Source: an uncultured Clostridia bacterium (GTDB lineage: Bacteria; Bacillota; Clostridia; TANB77; CAG-508). Taken from it: a stretch of 20,214 nucleotides of DNA. The first letter of the stretch is position 1; each line of letters starts with the position of its first letter. The translations under genes were made by a program, and so were the position numbers. The notes beneath the pieces were generated by a model. The model was not told the origin of the DNA. It saw only the letters and a list, made by a program, of their open reading frames with translations, and made no database searches. The stretch is from NCBI GenBank assembly GCA_934132805.1, contig CAKPAB010000022.1, positions 1 through 20,214 on the forward strand, written 5' to 3'. Shown here piece after piece: positions 16,971 to 20,214 of the stretch.

Positions 16971-17010
16971 AAAAAAACTGTTAAAAGAATTTTTCAATTC
17001 CTTTAACAGT
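16971..17010 (-). terminator. Terminator after the pseudouridine synthase gene
   Basis: On the minus strand ACTGTTAAAGGAATT pairs with AATTCTTTTAACAGT (one G-U pair) around a short loop and is followed by seven T. It lies just after the stop codon at 17017. Confidence 0.85.
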
Positions 17011-17016
17011 CTATTA

Positions 17017-17706
17017 TCATATATTATTTAAATCTTTTAAAATACACCAAGTTCCAACATTATCTGGCAAATCTGTAAATGTCATCTTTTCTTTGCTTAT
17101 AGGATGTTCTATTGTCAATTTATATGCCCATAATGCAATTTGTTTACCTTGACCCCTAGTTCCATATTTTTGGTCTCCAAATATACTATGATTAAAATGT
17201 GATAATTGCACTCTTATTTGATGATGCCTTCCTGTATGTAAATTTATTTTTAATAAGCTTAAATTTTTCACTTCATTATAAGTTATTACTTTATAATCTA
17301 ATTTAGCAAGCTTTGCATTTTTCTTATCTTTGCTAACAACCTTACTAATATTATTTCTTTCATCTTTATATAGGTAGTTTTCTAAAGTACCGCTTCTTAT
17401 GGCTATTTTTCCATCAACAACTGCTAAATATTCCTTTTTAAATACTTTTTCCCTAACCTGATTGCTTAGCCTTGATGCCGCCTTAGAAGTTTTGGCAAAA
17501 ATCATTATTCCTCCAACAGGTCTGTCCAACCTATGCACAAGTCCTAAATATACATTTCCAGGCTTGTTATACTTTTCTTTTATATATTGCTTTACAATTG
17601 TAAGCATATCAATATCACCCGTTTTATCTGACTGTGACGGAATATTAGGTGTTTTTTCTACTACTATAATATGATTATCCTCATAAATTACTTTTAAATT
17701 TTGCAT
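17017..17706 (-). CDS. RluA/RluD-family pseudouridine synthase
   Basis: The enzyme converts specific uridines in rRNA or tRNA to pseudouridine. The 229-residue protein has the catalytic motif HRLDRPVGG (Asp61), the TSKAASRLSNQ stretch, KEYLAVV and LHTGRHHQIRVQ, all typical of the RluA family. It lacks the N-terminal S4 RNA-binding domain of RluD and resembles the short clostridial forms, so the target site cannot be assigned. AGGAGA lies six bases before the ATG. The upstream methyltransferase ends 44 bases away on the same strand, so the two RNA-modification genes are probably cotranscribed, ending at 16971-17010. Confidence 0.9.
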   Translation of the reverse strand: MQNLKVIYEDNHIIVVEKTPNIPSQSDKTGDIDMLTIVKQYIKEKYNKPGNVYLGLVHRLDRPVGGIMIFAKTSKAASRLSNQVREKVFKKEYLAVVDGKIAIRSGTLENYLYKDERNNISKVVSKDKKNAKLAKLDYKVITYNEVKNLSLLKINLHTGRHHQIRVQLSHFNHSIFGDQKYGTRGQGKQIALWAYKLTIEHPISKEKMTFTDLPDNVGTWCILKDLNNI

Positions 17707-17750
17707 TTATTTCTCCTTTTAAGCACTAAATTTGAAAAAAAATTAAATTT

Positions 17751-18614
17751 TTAGCTTTCCCATCTTCCGTAAATTCCACAGGGTAACACCAAACTAGAAT
17801 TTTCCATAGGAATTCCAATTTCTCCTGACTCCAATTTTCCCTTATATTTTTTTGCCACAGTTAAATTTAAAATATCTTCTAAAACTTTACTTGAAATACC
17901 TGTCGTGTATGAATTTATCAAGAAAAATAATGGGGCATCTGATAATACATTTGTACACAACTCTACTAAATCATATATATTATTTTCAAATTGCCACACT
18001 TCACCCTTTGCACCTCTTCCATATGATGGTGGGTCCATTATTATAGCGTCATATTTATTGCCTCTTCTTATCTCTCTATTTACAAATTTAATAACATCAT
18101 CAACAATAAATCTGACTGGTCTATCTTTTAAGCCTGAAGACTCAATATTCTCTTTTGCCCATGTTGTCATTCCTTTTGAACTATCTACATGACATACCGA
18201 TGCTCCGGCAGATGCACAAGCAACTGTTGCTCCTCCAGTATATGCAAATAAATTCAAAACCTTTATTTCTCTTTTTTCTGATTTGATTTTGTTTATCATC
18301 CAGTCCCAATTAACTGCTTGTTCAGGGAATAAACCTGTATGCTTAAATCCCATTGGTTTTATATTAAATGTTAGCTTTTTGTATTTTATTTGCCATTGTT
18401 TTGGCATTTTTTTATTAAATTCCCATGAGCCTCCTCCTGAACTACTTCTATGATATGTGGCATTTATTTCTTTCCATTTTTTTGGATAGCTTTTGTTTTT
18501 CCATATTATTTGTGGGTCTGGTCTTGATAATATTACTTCTCCCCATTTTTCTAGTTTTTGGCCATCTGCCATGTCTATTATTTTATAATCTTTCCATTCT
18601 TTTGCTAGTTTCAT
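17751..18614 (-). CDS. RlmI-like class I SAM-dependent methyltransferase
   Basis: The 287-residue protein has a small N-terminal beta domain and a Rossmann-fold methyltransferase. Motifs are LNLFAYTGGATVA (SAM binding), HVDSSKGM, VDDVIKF and the catalytic-type DPPSYGRG. It belongs with COG1092-like rRNA cytosine methyltransferases (RlmI/RlmK relatives) but lacks a clear PUA domain, so the target base is unknown. The start is uncertain. The ATG at 18614 has no near ribosome site, whereas a strong GGAGG sits at 18642-18646, 27 bases upstream. The frame is open between them, and an ATT codon at the right spacing could be the true start. It precedes the pseudouridine synthase gene. Confidence 0.85.
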   Translation of the reverse strand: MKLAKEWKDYKIIDMADGQKLEKWGEVILSRPDPQIIWKNKSYPKKWKEINATYHRSSSGGGSWEFNKKMPKQWQIKYKKLTFNIKPMGFKHTGLFPEQAVNWDWMINKIKSEKREIKVLNLFAYTGGATVACASAGASVCHVDSSKGMTTWAKENIESSGLKDRPVRFIVDDVIKFVNREIRRGNKYDAIIMDPPSYGRGAKGEVWQFENNIYDLVELCTNVLSDAPLFFLINSYTTGISSKVLEDILNLTVAKKYKGKLESGEIGIPMENSSLVLPCGIYGRWES

Positions 18615-18744
18615 ATTTTTTTGTAGTAAATTAATACTATTCCTCCTTCTTTTTAGAATAGTTTTATTTTACCATATTTTTTTGTTTTTTAAAAGGTTAA
18701 TTTTAAGATTTTTGTGTTATTTTATTTAATGTAAAAACAAAAAA

Positions 18745-18812
18745 ATGCACATACTTTTATATTTTCTTCTATATTTTTTATTTATAGTTGAAAATATATA
18801 AAATATGCACAT
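18745..18812. repeat. Direct repeats flanking an AT-rich hairpin downstream of the pseudopilin gene
   Basis: ATGCACAT occurs at 18745-18752 and 18805-18812. Between them (18759-18797) is a symmetrical hairpin: ATATTTTC and CTATA arms against TATAG and GAAAATAT with 2-nt internal mismatches. Followed by a T-run on the minus strand, this may terminate the pseudopilin transcript. Confidence 0.45.
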
Positions 18813-18842
18813 TTATATTGCCTGAATTTTTTCGCGGGTTGT

Positions 18843-18867
18843 CCGAGAAGTCCAAAGGCCTTCTTGG
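18843..18867. repeat. GC-rich hairpin downstream of the pseudopilin gene
   Basis: CCG-AGAAG-T-CC pairs with GG-C-CTTCT-TGG around AAA, with one mismatch and one G-T pair. The local 40 bases (18831-18870) are 55% G+C in a region of about 25%. It lies 25 bases after the stop codon. No T-tract follows, so it is not an obvious terminator. Confidence 0.55.
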
Positions 18868-18891
18868 TGTATTGTCATCTACTTTTCTCTA

Positions 18892-20055
18892 CTATTTTAT
18901 AATATATGCTTTTTCTGGTGTGCTTCCATCTTTATCTTTTTGCGCATCAATTTGGACATTAGATTTTAGAGTTATAATGGGGCGAACAGCAAAGTCAGCA
19001 GAGGACTCATAGTCATACGAACCGTACAAGTAGCGGGCGTTCACATCGCCTGAGTCCACAAAGCGAACATTGAAGCTAGCATAGCCAGAATAAGCATTCA
19101 CACAACGAGATGACATCCAGTATGTTGGATAATTGCTTCCATTATTTATAAATAGTTCATAATATTTTGCTTTTTCAAAATCACTTGATGTCATTGATTT
19201 GTACCAATATGTTTGTGTTATCTTTATCTTTTCGCTTGCTGTTGTTTTTGTTTCATTTATTGGCTCATTTTGTTCACTTAATTCAAGTTCTGTTCCTTGT
19301 ATTCCATCTACCCATCCTGTTTTTTCTTTTGCAAACAAGTTTGGATAATTTCTATAGCTTGTACTTGTATATTCTTTTGTTCCACCATATTTTCCTGTAT
19401 CTACATTTGAGTTTGTATATTGAGTATAATCATAAGTTAAATGATCTTGTATATCTTCTATTTTTATATTTTGCACATTACTTGCTAATTTTGTATTATT
19501 ATATAATGTTTTACATGTTTTATCTAATAAATATACTGCATTATTATATCCTTTTGCTCCTTGTAATTTTATTTTTGATATTGTTGGTGTTGCACTTATT
19601 AATCTTACTTGTCCATCTTTTACATCTAGCACTCTCCAATTTAATGTTTCTTGTGTTAGCGTTGATGTTGTATTATTTGATGAGCCTGAATATGTTCCTA
19701 AGTCTGTTAATATTGAATCTGTACTTGCTGTATCTGGTGTATAACTTACATAATCTCCAACATGTAATTTTCCTTCTACTTCTCCTGTTTCATCAAACAT
19801 ATCTACTAATGTTGAAGCATTTCCTCCATTTGAGTCTGCTCCATATTTGTTTAATTCTGTCTCGTATTCATCTAGTGTTGCTTTTTGATTTGCCTCAGCC
19901 TCTGCTGATTTTGTTTTTGCATCTTGTGCTTTTCCAAATATTCCTGTATTTGTTAATGACATTATTGATATTCCTGCTAGTATTAACAAAATAATGATAG
20001 TAATTACTAATGCAATTAGTGTTATACCTTTTTGCATTTCTTTTGTTTTTTTCAT
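18892..20055 (-). CDS. Pseudopilin-like surface protein with C-terminal lectin-like domain
   Basis: The 387-residue protein starts with a type IV prepilin-like signal: MKKTKEMQKG, probable cleavage after Gly10, then a 20-residue hydrophobic helix (ITLIALVITII...). The Glu at mature position 5 that most pilins use for assembly is Ala here. A short helical linker (AKTKSAEAEANQ) follows, then a domain with DYVSY, NWRVLDVKDGQVRLIS and, near residues 312-361, YWMSSRCVNA, FNVRFV and FAVRPIITL. This pattern resembles DUF6273/formylglycine-enzyme-like C-type lectin folds. It is probably exposed on the surface. GAGGGGAG precedes the ATG. The last third includes a segment of very different base composition (next entry). 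Whether it assembles into a pilus is unknown; no pilus machinery genes are in the window. Confidence 0.75.
   Translation of the reverse strand: MKKTKEMQKGITLIALVITIIILLILAGISIMSLTNTGIFGKAQDAKTKSAEAEANQKATLDEYETELNKYGADSNGGNASTLVDMFDETGEVEGKLHVGDYVSYTPDTASTDSILTDLGTYSGSSNNTTSTLTQETLNWRVLDVKDGQVRLISATPTISKIKLQGAKGYNNAVYLLDKTCKTLYNNTKLASNVQNIKIEDIQDHLTYDYTQYTNSNVDTGKYGGTKEYTSTSYRNYPNLFAKEKTGWVDGIQGTELELSEQNEPINETKTTASEKIKITQTYWYKSMTSSDFEKAKYYELFINNGSNYPTYWMSSRCVNAYSGYASFNVRFVDSGDVNARYLYGSYDYESSADFAVRPIITLKSNVQIDAQKDKDGSTPEKAYIIK
18976..19120 (-). other. Possible diversity-generating-retroelement variable region inside the pseudopilin gene
   Basis: Over 18981-19120 G+C is 69 of 140 bases (49%), against 35 of 140 (25%) in the adjacent 19121-19260. 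The encoded stretch runs from SRCVNA through FAVRP and is rich in NNY codons (TAT, TCT, GGC, AGC, GAC, CGC, TAC) for Tyr, Ser, Gly, Asp, Asn and Arg. This is the profile expected from AAY codons randomised at adenines within a C-type-lectin fold. No reverse transcriptase or template repeat is in the window, so it would be a remote target. Confidence 0.4.
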
Positions 20056-20214
20056 TTTTTCTTTTCTCCCCTCTCTTTATCTCTTTTTGAATTTCTGCAG
20101 GTTGTTCCTGTAATTTATCCTAAAAAAAATTACTACCCTCCTTTTCTTTTGTACCTATATTTTATCAATTCAAATATGAGTTTTATCATCTCTTAAATTA
20201 TAGCTTATTGTGAC
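20056..20214 (-). promoter_or_regulatory. Upstream region of the pseudopilin gene
   Basis: No gene is seen. A TATAAT (20202-20197 on the minus strand) could be a -10 box, but its -35 would lie outside the window. A second purine-rich GGAGGG near 20132 has no following start codon. The leader would be about 135 nt. Confidence 0.3.

Noticed and set aside
16754..17010. LytTR (AgrA-type) direct repeats upstream of agrB
   Set aside because: The GTTAA-like matches fall inside the terminator at 16971-17010 and have no properly spaced partner.
19167..19994. 275-codon open frame on the + strand, extremely Leu-rich
   Set aside because: It is the antisense of the low-complexity pseudopilin gene; composition is explained by reverse complement of Asn/Thr/Lys-rich codons and there is no ribosome site.
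1..20214. tRNA, rRNA, CRISPR array, insertion sequence or riboswitch
   Set aside because: No cloverleaf, rRNA motif, spaced repeats, transposase or known riboswitch core could be recognised on reading both strands.

Overview
The window is AT-rich DNA (mostly about 25-30% G+C by eye) from a low-GC Gram-positive bacterium. Strong AGGAGG ribosome sites, TTGACA/TATAAT-type promoters, a ClpE-type ATPase, Mn-dependent pyrophosphatase PpaC, Hsp33, a PdaA-like spore-cortex deacetylase, a BofC-like domain and an agr quorum-sensing locus all point to a spore-forming member of the Clostridia, plausibly an uncultured gut lineage. No rRNA, tRNA, CRISPR array or insertion sequence was seen.

Layout. 1-3175 (+): a ClpE-like unfoldase and phosphatidylglycerophosphate synthase pgsA. 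3250-8000 (-): an SH3b-NlpC/P60 cell-wall hydrolase, then the DNA-uptake channel gene comEC, then a BofC-C-like membrane-anchored protein. 8160-11806 (-): a compact run rpiB, a TagO/WecA-type lipid-linked sugar transferase fused to a rubredoxin domain, hslO (Hsp33) and ppaC. 11925-13444 (-): an unrecognised protein with a near-consensus promoter, then a pdaA-like deacetylase. 13637-16941: a complete agr-like locus in which agrA-agrC (+) converge on agrB-agrD (-); agrD is only 39 codons long and encodes a predicted C-F-V-W-T thiolactone. 17017-18614 (-): an RluA/RluD-family pseudouridine synthase and an RlmI-like SAM methyltransferase. 18892-20055 (-): a pseudopilin-like surface protein whose C-terminal lectin-like segment has about 49% G+C against 25% in the flank, resembling the variable region of a diversity-generating retroelement target.

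The most unusual signal is translational. comEC and the pdaA-like gene look frameshifted, but all five breaks have one form: an extra C directly before an in-phase glycine codon, so an in-frame CGG is met and CGGN must be taken as one unit (GGN, Gly) to stay in the conserved frame. Skipping those single bases restores an open 822-residue ComEC (DHVGG and HHGS motifs) and a 270-residue NodB deacetylase (VGNHTxxH). A manual scan of the roughly 5,900 other codons found only one in-frame CGG (codon 4 of the unrecognised protein). This suggests natural +1 frameshifting or quadruplet decoding at CGG in a genome that has otherwise discarded the codon. A systematic sequencing artefact remains the main competing explanation.
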